A stretch of DNA of 64,000 bases, from positions 3,915,812 through 3,979,811 of the forward strand of contig NZ_KE386491.1 of the NCBI RefSeq assembly GCF_000427405.1. The letters are read 5' to 3'. Shown piece after piece: positions 26,214 to 33,708 of this stretch. How positions within the stretch are numbered: the stretch's first letter is position 1; the number at the start of each line of letters is the position of its first letter. The notes beneath the pieces are model-generated. The model saw only the letters and a program-made list of their open reading frames with translations, searched no databases and had not been told where the DNA came from. Origin of the DNA: Flectobacillus major DSM 103. GTDB lineage: Bacteria > Bacteroidota > Bacteroidia > Cytophagales > Spirosomataceae. Made by a program: the position numbers and the translations under genes.

Positions 26214-27701
26214 TTATTTTAAAAAGTTGATAGATATTTTATTTTTAGCTAAAGTTTCGTTTTCGTTTGCTAAGTCAAAAGCTGTTTCTTTGAAGTTTGT
26301 TTCAGCTTCTTTTTTCGCTCCGATTGATAAAAGGTATTTCAAGATATTATCATCTTTTGCAATCATAGCCGCTTTGTGCAATGCCGTAAGCCCTTCAGTG
26401 TTTTTAGCATTTATATCTATACCAAGAGCCTCGATACGTTTTAGCAATGATAAATCATTTTTAGCAATCGCCAAATGGAAAAGAGTATTCCCATTTTTTT
26501 GAGCAGCTTTTATATCAAAACCTTTATCTTGAAGTACTTTTAATTTAGTATCAAAATCTTCAGCCTTAGGGCCAGGGCCTTGTCCATTGCTATATGATTG
26601 AACCAAGTATGCAGCAAGATTATCGCCACTTTTATCTACAACATTGATAGCAGCCCCTTTGTTAATCAAATAACGAACAACTTCGGGCGAATTGCTACGA
26701 ACGGCCATTGCCAAAGCAGTTACACCTTTAAGATTAGCCTGATTGATATTTTTTACTAGAGGAAGCAATAATGCTAAGGCTGTAGTATCACGATTGGTTG
26801 CTGCAGCATTTATCAATACCGTATTACCTTCGTTGTCGGCCTTGTTCACATCAACGCCTTTTGACAAGAAATAAGCGATAATATCATTTTGCTTGGGTTT
26901 ACGAACAATAAAGTGAAGAGCATTTTCTCCGCTTTTACTGATGGCCGTTGGTTTGAGTTTTAAGCTTTCAAGATATTGAAATACGTCTAAAGTATTAGCT
27001 CCTCGGCGACTACCCTGAGCGGCAGCAATAAAAGCTTCGTCTGTAGCACTTACCCCTTTCTCCAACAAAGCTTTTAGTAAGCTGATATTGCCACTTCGTG
27101 CAGCATAAGCAAAAGCGTTATTGCCTTCTTTATCGGTACTTTTCAAATCAAGTCCTTTCGATACAAAATAGTTGGTCAACACGAGGTCTTTGTCATTAGC
27201 CACCGCCAATAGCAAGGCATTAGCACCATCTTGGTTCAGGTCTTTTTTCAAATTTGCCCCACTACGCAAACAAATATCATATACCTGTGTGTTGGTCTGA
27301 CCACCTTGTGCTGCAAAATTCAATGGCGTAGAGCCGTGGCTATCTTCTACATTGGCTTTTGCACCCTTAGCCACCAAATACTCCATAATTTCGACATTCC
27401 CTCTGTTAGCAGCCCAGTGCAAATATGTACGGCTATCATGCGTTATTTTATCGGTCGTATTACCTGGTTGAGATAGCAAATATTTGATAGTCTCATTAGG
27501 AGCTTGTGCATTAATGGCCATCACTACAGCATCAAAAGCCATAGGGTTCAGCTGCGAAGGGCTATTACCTTTTTCTACTTCGGCTTTTACGACTTCAACA
27601 CTAGGTTGATTTCTCCAAAAAGATTGTTCTAAAAGGGTATTCTTTTGAGCTTTTGCCGTAAAACTACACAAGGCAACTGCTACAACGATGAGTTTTTTCA
27701 T
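26214..27701 (-). CDS. Exported ankyrin-repeat protein
   Basis: 495-aa protein with a signal peptide (KKLIVVAVALCSFTAKAQ) followed by about nine or ten ankyrin repeats from residue 60 to the end. Clear units include RTYLHWAANRGNVEIMEYLV, GSTPLNFAAQGGQ, GNNAFAYAARSGNISLLKAL, GNTVLINAAATN and GLTALHKAAMIAKDDNILKY. Ankyrin arrays mediate protein contacts; export suggests a periplasmic binding or scaffold role. Such genes occur beside PepSY/DUF2271 genes in Bacteroidota iron-linked clusters, as here, but the partner is unknown. Confidence 0.9.
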   Translation of the reverse strand: MKKLIVVAVALCSFTAKAQKNTLLEQSFWRNQPSVEVVKAEVEKGNSPSQLNPMAFDAVVMAINAQAPNETIKYLLSQPGNTTDKITHDSRTYLHWAANRGNVEIMEYLVAKGAKANVEDSHGSTPLNFAAQGGQTNTQVYDICLRSGANLKKDLNQDGANALLLAVANDKDLVLTNYFVSKGLDLKSTDKEGNNAFAYAARSGNISLLKALLEKGVSATDEAFIAAAQGSRRGANTLDVFQYLESLKLKPTAISKSGENALHFIVRKPKQNDIIAYFLSKGVDVNKADNEGNTVLINAAATNRDTTALALLLPLVKNINQANLKGVTALAMAVRSNSPEVVRYLINKGAAINVVDKSGDNLAAYLVQSYSNGQGPGPKAEDFDTKLKVLQDKGFDIKAAQKNGNTLFHLAIAKNDLSLLKRIEALGIDINAKNTEGLTALHKAAMIAKDDNILKYLLSIGAKKEAETNFKETAFDLANENETLAKNKISINFLK

Positions 27702-28630
27702 AATGAAATTTTCTTTGAATTTCTATTTACTATACATTCAATAAGGTTATACTATAGCAAAAATAAAATATGTAAGCTCGGAATACCTAATAATATCAAT
27801 AGAATACACCATTTTTTAATAGATTTATTAGATGGGATGCAAGTTAAGGCTTATTTAGAATCAATAAAAATAAGAAACCTTTTTTTCTCCAAAAAGATAC
27901 AATAATGCCATCAATGGCTAATAAAACCTATGGAAAAAAACGTTTTAGGTGTGTGGTTTTGATAAGAAAGGCGATCATTGTTTGACAAATCTATTGTGTG
28001 TTTATGCTTGATGAAAACGATAATAGATAGGAGTAAAATACGATATAAGTCATTCCGAATTTTAGGCAAAGACTTTCAAAAGAAAAACCACTTTTTTATG
28101 GATTTCGACAAATACAGAAAAAAAAGGTTTAATTCATAAAGTAGTTTTTTGTGTTTTGATAGAAAATATGTACTTAGGCGTTTTATTTTGCTACCATTTT
28201 TGTCACCTATTTCTCTGTCTAGTAATTGGGCCAGACAAGTAGTATGGTTTTATGATTGCTGCATATACTTTGCTTCTAACTTCGCTAATTCGATGGCAAA
28301 ATTTGGTAGAGTATCAGATATAACTAGCCATTAATGAATGATATAAGTATTTTTTACATGATCTAAAATGTATTTTGGTGATATTATTTTCTTAGATATG
28401 TATTGAATACCCGTTATGAATTAGACCTTTATGCCTGTCTTGGATACTATTCAGCCATATAAGGCAATATGCGGGGGAATTGGTGAGAGGGTTGTTGATT
28501 TATAGCTCTATATAACATCATTATTATATAAAACAGTTGTTTATGTGCTTTATAGTATCCATATTGGCACACAAAACAGACTTAACTGGAAGTATTTTTG
28601 TTACAACACTAGAATATTGAGCAAAAAAAA
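27702..28630. other. Long AT-rich non-coding gap at the left edge of the accessory island
   Basis: About 930 bases without a credible gene; the open frames are short and have no recognisable motif. It lies between core-type genes and the restriction/anti-phage module and is a likely zone for the left island boundary. I found no copy of the tRNA-Asn 3' end in it that would mark an attachment site. Confidence 0.5.
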
Positions 28631-28701
28631 GCCCTATTCTTCGTGGCAGAGATATTAAACGTTATGGGTATGAATTTGCTGATTTATGGTTGATTAATAC
28701 T
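28631..28701 (+). repeat. Left arm of a 71-bp perfect inverted repeat
   Basis: Identical over 71 of 71 bases to the reverse complement of 29154-29224, with sequence diverging at once on both sides (28630 and 28702). It encodes the same 24 residues, RPILRGRDIKRYGYEFADLW-LINT (first codon shared only in part), as the matching stretch of the methylase gene, in the same reading frame but on the opposite strand. Confidence 0.97.
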
Positions 28702-28938
28702 CATAATGGCATTAAGGAAAAAGGTATTCCCAGCGTTAAAATAGACGATTATCCTGCTATTAAACAACATTTAGATTCTTACTATGTAGAGTTAGCAAAA
28801 AGGACTGACCAAGGAGATACACTATACAATTTAAGAAACTGTGCTTATATGGAGTTAAAAAACGCCATAAGAAAAAATAAATGTTCACCAGTTAATATAA
28901 AACATTTATTATTTACTAAAACAGCATTTTGGTCATAA
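28631..28938 (+). pseudogene. Silent alternative specificity segment of the Eco57I-like methylase
   Basis: An open segment on the plus strand that cannot be a gene alone (no start; a stop codon lies just upstream, in frame). It reads through the 71-bp repeat (LRGRDIKRYGYEFADLWLINT) and continues HNGIKEKGIPSVKIDDYPAI, then KQHLDSYYVELAKRTDQGDT and LYNLRNCAYMEL, homologous in plan to the expressed end (IDIENYPAVKEHL and following) but different in sequence. The family-like part ends near 28851-28856; beyond that it runs antisense to the expressed segment up to a stop at 28936-28938. If 28631-29224 inverted, these 78 codons would replace the last 102 codons of the methylase in frame. Confidence 0.8.
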
Positions 28939-31900
28939 TAGAAATTTAAAAATTTTGTTATTTCAGGATATACAATTTTCGGCTTATAAAAATCCTCCCA
29001 ATAACTTATACTATCCTGTGTTTCAAACCACTTATTATTAGTTTTTTTTCGAGCATTCAAGTCTCCTGTTTGTTTCAAACGGTCATAACCGAAACTCATA
29101 AGATGCTCTTTTACAGCAGGGTAATTTTCAATATCAATTTTTAGACTTGGGAAAGTATTAATCAACCATAAATCAGCAAATTCATACCCATAACGTTTAA
29201 TATCTCTGCCACGAAGAATAGGGCGTATAATTTCAGCAGATTTGGGGTCGGCAGCAATGAGTTCGTCTTTTTTTTCACCACTAATAATAAACGCTTCATT
29301 AAATCCTGTTTTAATACCGTAATTAATTTGAATATCCCAGTTTTTCAGAGGAGTGCCAATACGTTCAATTTTTTCTTTAATACGGAGTTCAATTGGATTT
29401 AGTACGACCCAGCTCTCAGAATTTGTAAAGTTAGTAAGTACCTTATTTTTATTAAGATAATCTGTGATAGAGAAAATACTTTCTTTAATGACACATGTCT
29501 GTGTTAGTCCTATATTCATGCTCTTAGTAAAAAGCAAAATATTAGTGTCAACGGTAGCATTTTCAAAAATCTTCTGCCCTGCAAAGTCAATTAATATGAG
29601 AGGGTTAGTTTTTATAGCAAAAAAATTTCTTAAAGATTCACCGTAACCTGCTCTCATCCATTTATTAGATGTTATATAGCACAATAAACCATTATTTTTT
29701 AGAGATTTATACCCTTGTTCATAAAAAAGAGAATAAATGTCACCTGTTCTCTCGAATGATTCAAAGTCCTCTTTTTCAAATAGTTTAGCTAAGTATCCAC
29801 CATCATTTTGTAGCTGTATGTACGGTGGATTGCCAATTACAATATCAAAGCCTCCTTGCTCAAAAACATCTTTAAAAAATAGATGCCAAAGAAAGTAGGG
29901 TCGTTCATTTGTTTCTTGAATGTGGTCGAGCAATAGCAACACATTTTCTAAGCGTAGCTCCTCTTTATGAAGTACTCCAAGAGCCTTTCGTTTTGTATTT
30001 AATACTTTTTCTTTTTTTTCTCGTTTGGCTTTTGGGTCATTCTCATGGATATTTACCAGACTAATTTCATTTTCTAATTCTACAATTTTTGTTTGTGTCT
30101 CTGCCAATTTTAAATCTACATTGTAATGCAAGTGTTCATGTACAATCGTATTTATTTGGCTTTTTATTTGAGCTTTATATTGGCTATTAGCATCAAAATA
30201 AGCATCTATTAATTCATCGAGGTCTTGTTTGCGTTCATCCAAAAACTCCATTCGAGTTTGGTTGGCAATTACATTGCCAAAAATATCAAGCTGTTGTCCA
30301 CCTTCAATAAGTGTAATTACTTTTTGGGTTTGTTGCAAATTAGCGAGCGGAATACCTTCAAAACTCTCTAAAAGGCTATTCCCTTGCATTATTTTATAAT
30401 CAAGGTTTGGTAATGGACTTGGTATTTCTTCATCTACAACTAAAGCCAACCAAAACCTCAACCGAGCAATATCCACAGCTCCACGCTCCAAATCCACTCC
30501 GTAAATAGAATGTTGAATTATATGACGCTTTGTTTCAGCAGGGTCAAGAGTTAAGTCTAAGGTCATTTTTGCCTTAAAAATTTCTTGAAGCATTCCCATC
30601 GGAAAAGCTCCAGAACCGATAGCGGGGTCGCATATTTTTACATTATCCAGTAGTTCTTCTATTTTACGAGCATTCTGTACAATAAATCCCTTTGTTTTCC
30701 CACGTTCATTAAATCGGATAAAATTAGATAAGTCTTCACTTAACTCATCTCCTAAATGAGTACGCAAGTATTGAATCAAACTTTCTTGACACATATACTG
30801 CACAATAGCCTTAGGTGTATAGAAAGTACCTTTATCTTTATTTTCTTCCAGCAAATTTTCAAAAATATGCCCTAACATTTCGGGGTCAATACCTATATTA
30901 GCATCATCAGGGTCATTTTCGTCAATTGTAAAATTATACTGGTCGAAAAAGCCAAATAATCCTTCAAAAAACTCTTCTGGAAAATTAAAATGATTCGTTT
31001 CAGGTAAATCATTATCAAACAATCCTCCATTCAAGTAAGGAATTTTTGTATTTGTTAGCTCAAAAATATGGTTATTACGCTCATGATTTAGGGTCTCAAA
31101 GAATAATTTCACCAAACCATGTGAGTAAAAATGTGATTTGTTTGTAAAGCTTTGAAAAAAGTTTTTGATAAAATTAGGGTCTCCATTTTGCCAGTTTTGC
31201 TCTAAAATCGGCACGCCCATCCAACCTTTTTTTTGTAAAAAATATAAAAAGACAATACGTCCGAGTAGTTTTTTAGCAAAATCTCGGATAGGTTTTTCTG
31301 CTTTTTCTTGAATACTTTGTTCTTTATCAATTAGTAAACTTCGATAATCTGCATGAGCATTAAGATATTTCCAAAATCTCTCATACTGCTCTTTATAGCC
31401 TTTAAAGAAATCTTTATTAAGTTTATCTACTGAAAAGGCTTCAATAATTGCTTGTAACCCTCCCACATCAACTTTTTCTTTGAGTTCTGCAAGTCGTCTT
31501 GTAGCAGTGGTACAGGATTCATTTTTTCCTAAAATAAAAGTATATCGTTTAGGTGCTGTTTGATTATTTACAAAGTCTCCATCTTCGTTAAACCCAGTTT
31601 GTTTAGCCATAAAAGAGAGCCTATAATCAACTTTATTACTTGCATAAAATACAACTAAAGCACCATTAATAATACCGTTATCAATATACTTATTAGCTAT
31701 GTCACGCAACCCTTTTCGATTTTTGATGATATTGATACTTTCAGCAACTTCTACTTCAAATAATGCAATACTTTTCCCATCCGAAAGAATGATACTTCCG
31801 AATTGAAAGCCCTTTACTACTTTATCTTGTTCTTGAAAAAGCTCTTGAGGAAATTCAAAATATTGAATAATTTGAGGGAATAAATAATTTAATAAATCCT

Positions 31901-31958
31901 TGAAGTTATCCAGAGAATATTTCTTTTGTAATAAAGTTTTCAGTTCGTTATAGGTCAT
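28845..31958 (-). CDS. Eco57I-like (type IIG-like) DNA methyltransferase with variable C-terminal specificity region
   Basis: 1037-aa class I SAM-dependent N6-adenine DNA methylase. Seen: an N-terminal region with a possible nuclease-like IILSDGKSIALFEVEVAE stretch (a PD-(D/E)XK lysine is not evident), DKGTFYTPKAIVQYMCQESL, SAM motif I DPAIGSGAFPMGML near 443, catalytic motif IV IVIGNPPYIQLQ near 707, and a TaqI/Eco57I-like target-recognition region from about 860. Residues 912-935 are encoded by one arm of a 71-bp inverted repeat. The final 102 residues are the variable part, and the protein stops after FFLMAFFNSI, where relatives usually continue, so the C-terminus looks shortened. It follows the AlbA_2 gene by about 94 bases on the same strand. 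Whether it cuts DNA or only methylates is open. Confidence 0.88.
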   Translation of the reverse strand: MTYNELKTLLQKKYSLDNFKDLLNYLFPQIIQYFEFPQELFQEQDKVVKGFQFGSIILSDGKSIALFEVEVAESINIIKNRKGLRDIANKYIDNGIINGALVVFYASNKVDYRLSFMAKQTGFNEDGDFVNNQTAPKRYTFILGKNESCTTATRRLAELKEKVDVGGLQAIIEAFSVDKLNKDFFKGYKEQYERFWKYLNAHADYRSLLIDKEQSIQEKAEKPIRDFAKKLLGRIVFLYFLQKKGWMGVPILEQNWQNGDPNFIKNFFQSFTNKSHFYSHGLVKLFFETLNHERNNHIFELTNTKIPYLNGGLFDNDLPETNHFNFPEEFFEGLFGFFDQYNFTIDENDPDDANIGIDPEMLGHIFENLLEENKDKGTFYTPKAIVQYMCQESLIQYLRTHLGDELSEDLSNFIRFNERGKTKGFIVQNARKIEELLDNVKICDPAIGSGAFPMGMLQEIFKAKMTLDLTLDPAETKRHIIQHSIYGVDLERGAVDIARLRFWLALVVDEEIPSPLPNLDYKIMQGNSLLESFEGIPLANLQQTQKVITLIEGGQQLDIFGNVIANQTRMEFLDERKQDLDELIDAYFDANSQYKAQIKSQINTIVHEHLHYNVDLKLAETQTKIVELENEISLVNIHENDPKAKREKKEKVLNTKRKALGVLHKEELRLENVLLLLDHIQETNERPYFLWHLFFKDVFEQGGFDIVIGNPPYIQLQNDGGYLAKLFEKEDFESFERTGDIYSLFYEQGYKSLKNNGLLCYITSNKWMRAGYGESLRNFFAIKTNPLILIDFAGQKIFENATVDTNILLFTKSMNIGLTQTCVIKESIFSITDYLNKNKVLTNFTNSESWVVLNPIELRIKEKIERIGTPLKNWDIQINYGIKTGFNEAFIISGEKKDELIAADPKSAEIIRPILRGRDIKRYGYEFADLWLINTFPSLKIDIENYPAVKEHLMSFGYDRLKQTGDLNARKKTNNKWFETQDSISYWEDFYKPKIVYPEITKFLNFYYDQNAVLVNNKCFILTGEHLFFLMAFFNSI
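29154..29224 (-). repeat. Right arm of the 71-bp perfect inverted repeat
   Basis: Lies inside the methylase gene (codons 912-935) and is the exact inverse of 28631-28701. The two arms enclose 452 bases (28702-29153) holding two specificity-region ends in opposite orientation. The repeat boundary falls on a codon boundary, so exchange keeps the reading frame. Confidence 0.97.
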
Positions 31959-32052
31959 ATTCTTTTATGGTTTTTTATGTTATAAAAAAGAATAAAAAAT
32001 TTATAAGTGCCTCTTAATTAACAATTTAAGATAAAAGCTTTTCATTCAACTT

Positions 32053-33708
32053 TTATTTCCTTTTTTTTTTTGCCACAAAATATTTGCGATAGGTCTTTCC
32101 TCCAATATATTCTACTTCTCCTTCATCGACTAATTTATAAATAGCCTTTTGAATATCTTTGCGGTCAATTTCACCAAAGCGTTTATGAATTTCATCAATA
32201 CTACTTTCCGGGCGAAGTCTTAACTCTTCAATAATTAAGGCTTTAAGCCTATGCTGTTCTATTACTTTGAGGCTTGCTTTTACATTAAGTTTTGCATTAG
32301 CTATCAGATGTGGATTTATTAGGTATTCTGTGCCTTTCTTTAAGCCTCTACTTATAATCAATCCTTGTTCAAGTAGTCTGTTTACGTAGGTTCTAAGCCT
32401 TTCTTCTTCTGGCAGTTGTAGTTCTCTATATAGTTGAGTCGTTAATATTTTCTGGCTACGAGAAATAATACCTAATGCTATAAACTCACGTTGAGAAAGT
32501 TGATAATGATTTGATACATATTCCAATAGAGCAACAGTATCTTCATCCAAGATTTTTGATTCTTGGATAACATTTACACTATCATATTCTGCCTCAATAG
32601 TTGGAAAGGGTTTAGCATTACGACTACTTATTTCATACATCAAATCATAACCCGAACCTTCTCCTTCCATAAGATTGAGGTCGTGAAAAATTTTGATTAA
32701 ATGGGGATTTCGTCTGGCTGTTTTATGTAAAATATTATCTTTAGTAATACCCATCAGCAACCCACCCGGGTTTTTTATTTCTAATCTATCAGTAAAAACT
32801 TTAATAAAAATATCTCCTGAAATAGTGTAACTTTTATGTGCAAAAGCATTAATAAGAAGCTCCCTTATTACTTTTTCATGATAGAATCGAATAGGTTTTC
32901 TTTGAAAAAGACCGTCATTAAATTCGTGAAAATATGTAAGTTCAATAGCCTCTTTTTCAATTGCTTGTAATAATTCTTTGGGATTAAGGGCATAATCGTG
33001 CCAGTCAATTTTTCTTACCTTCTCCTCCAAATCGTTATAAACAATGTACTGAACAGTAAGAGGATAGGCTAAACGACTACGTTGTTGGGCTATCCCCAAC
33101 CATAAAATACCTAAGTTGGTTAATTGCCCATTTTGAGAAAGATTATAATGTTCGATAATTTCATTATCACTTAATTCTTTCACACTCTCTTTGACTCTTG
33201 ATGACAATCTAATGTCTTGAGCAAATTGAGCAATATGCTTGATAGGTATATCACCTATTGAGACATTACGTAGCTGAAGCTCCCATTGAAACGCATCTTT
33301 TTCCGTGGCTATTCTAACTATATCTTCACTTCGTGCAGCATGGCACTGGTCTCCTACACGCAGGAATATTTTACCATCACTGGTAGTAGCAATTGCTTTG
33401 GAGGAAGGTAAAACAGTAATTTCAAAGTACTGTCCTCCTTCGGGATGTTCTATAATATCGCTTGCCATCAAACCTACATTAAATGTTAGACTTCTTAGTC
33501 TATTCAATGTTTTATTAATCTCATCTATACTAACTTTCTGGTCAGGTAAGGGCGTTTTATTCTTGTCTTCAATCCCAATAATGAGTTTTCCTCCCTGAGC
33601 ATTGGCAAAACACACTACTGAGACAGCCAAGTCTTTAAAACCGCTATCTCCTTGCTGGATTTTCCGAATGCTTTTATAGTCTATATTTTTACCTTCTTCT
33701 TGCATCAT
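32053..33708 (-). CDS. Schlafen AlbA_2 / ATPase-type DNA-binding protein
   Basis: 551-aa protein. N-terminal AlbA_2 (divergent AAA-4/Schlafen) domain: VCFANAQGGKLIIGIEDKNK and DGKIFLRVGDQCHAARSEDI near 25-125. Middle HATPase_c_4-like region: RELLINAFAHKSYTISGDIF near 275, IKNPGGLLMGITKDNI, and GEGSGYDLMYEIS. The C-terminus has winged-helix-like segments (LRLRPESSIDEIHKRFGEID). Such proteins are annotated as putative transcriptional regulators or RecG-like ATP-binding proteins, and many lie in phage-defence loci. Its start overlaps the helicase stop by 4 bases (ATGA), so translation is coupled. Confidence 0.85.
   Translation of the reverse strand: MMQEEGKNIDYKSIRKIQQGDSGFKDLAVSVVCFANAQGGKLIIGIEDKNKTPLPDQKVSIDEINKTLNRLRSLTFNVGLMASDIIEHPEGGQYFEITVLPSSKAIATTSDGKIFLRVGDQCHAARSEDIVRIATEKDAFQWELQLRNVSIGDIPIKHIAQFAQDIRLSSRVKESVKELSDNEIIEHYNLSQNGQLTNLGILWLGIAQQRSRLAYPLTVQYIVYNDLEEKVRKIDWHDYALNPKELLQAIEKEAIELTYFHEFNDGLFQRKPIRFYHEKVIRELLINAFAHKSYTISGDIFIKVFTDRLEIKNPGGLLMGITKDNILHKTARRNPHLIKIFHDLNLMEGEGSGYDLMYEISSRNAKPFPTIEAEYDSVNVIQESKILDEDTVALLEYVSNHYQLSQREFIALGIISRSQKILTTQLYRELQLPEEERLRTYVNRLLEQGLIISRGLKKGTEYLINPHLIANAKLNVKASLKVIEQHRLKALIIEELRLRPESSIDEIHKRFGEIDRKDIQKAIYKLVDEGEVEYIGGKTYRKYFVAKKKRK

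Noticed and set aside
28149-28334. 61-codon open frame in the long gap
   Set aside because: No recognisable motif or neighbour link; within chance expectation in AT-rich DNA.
28690-28938. Stand-alone small gene on the plus strand
   Set aside because: Its start would be TTG in the middle of the repeat-encoded methylase segment; better explained as the silent alternative specificity end.
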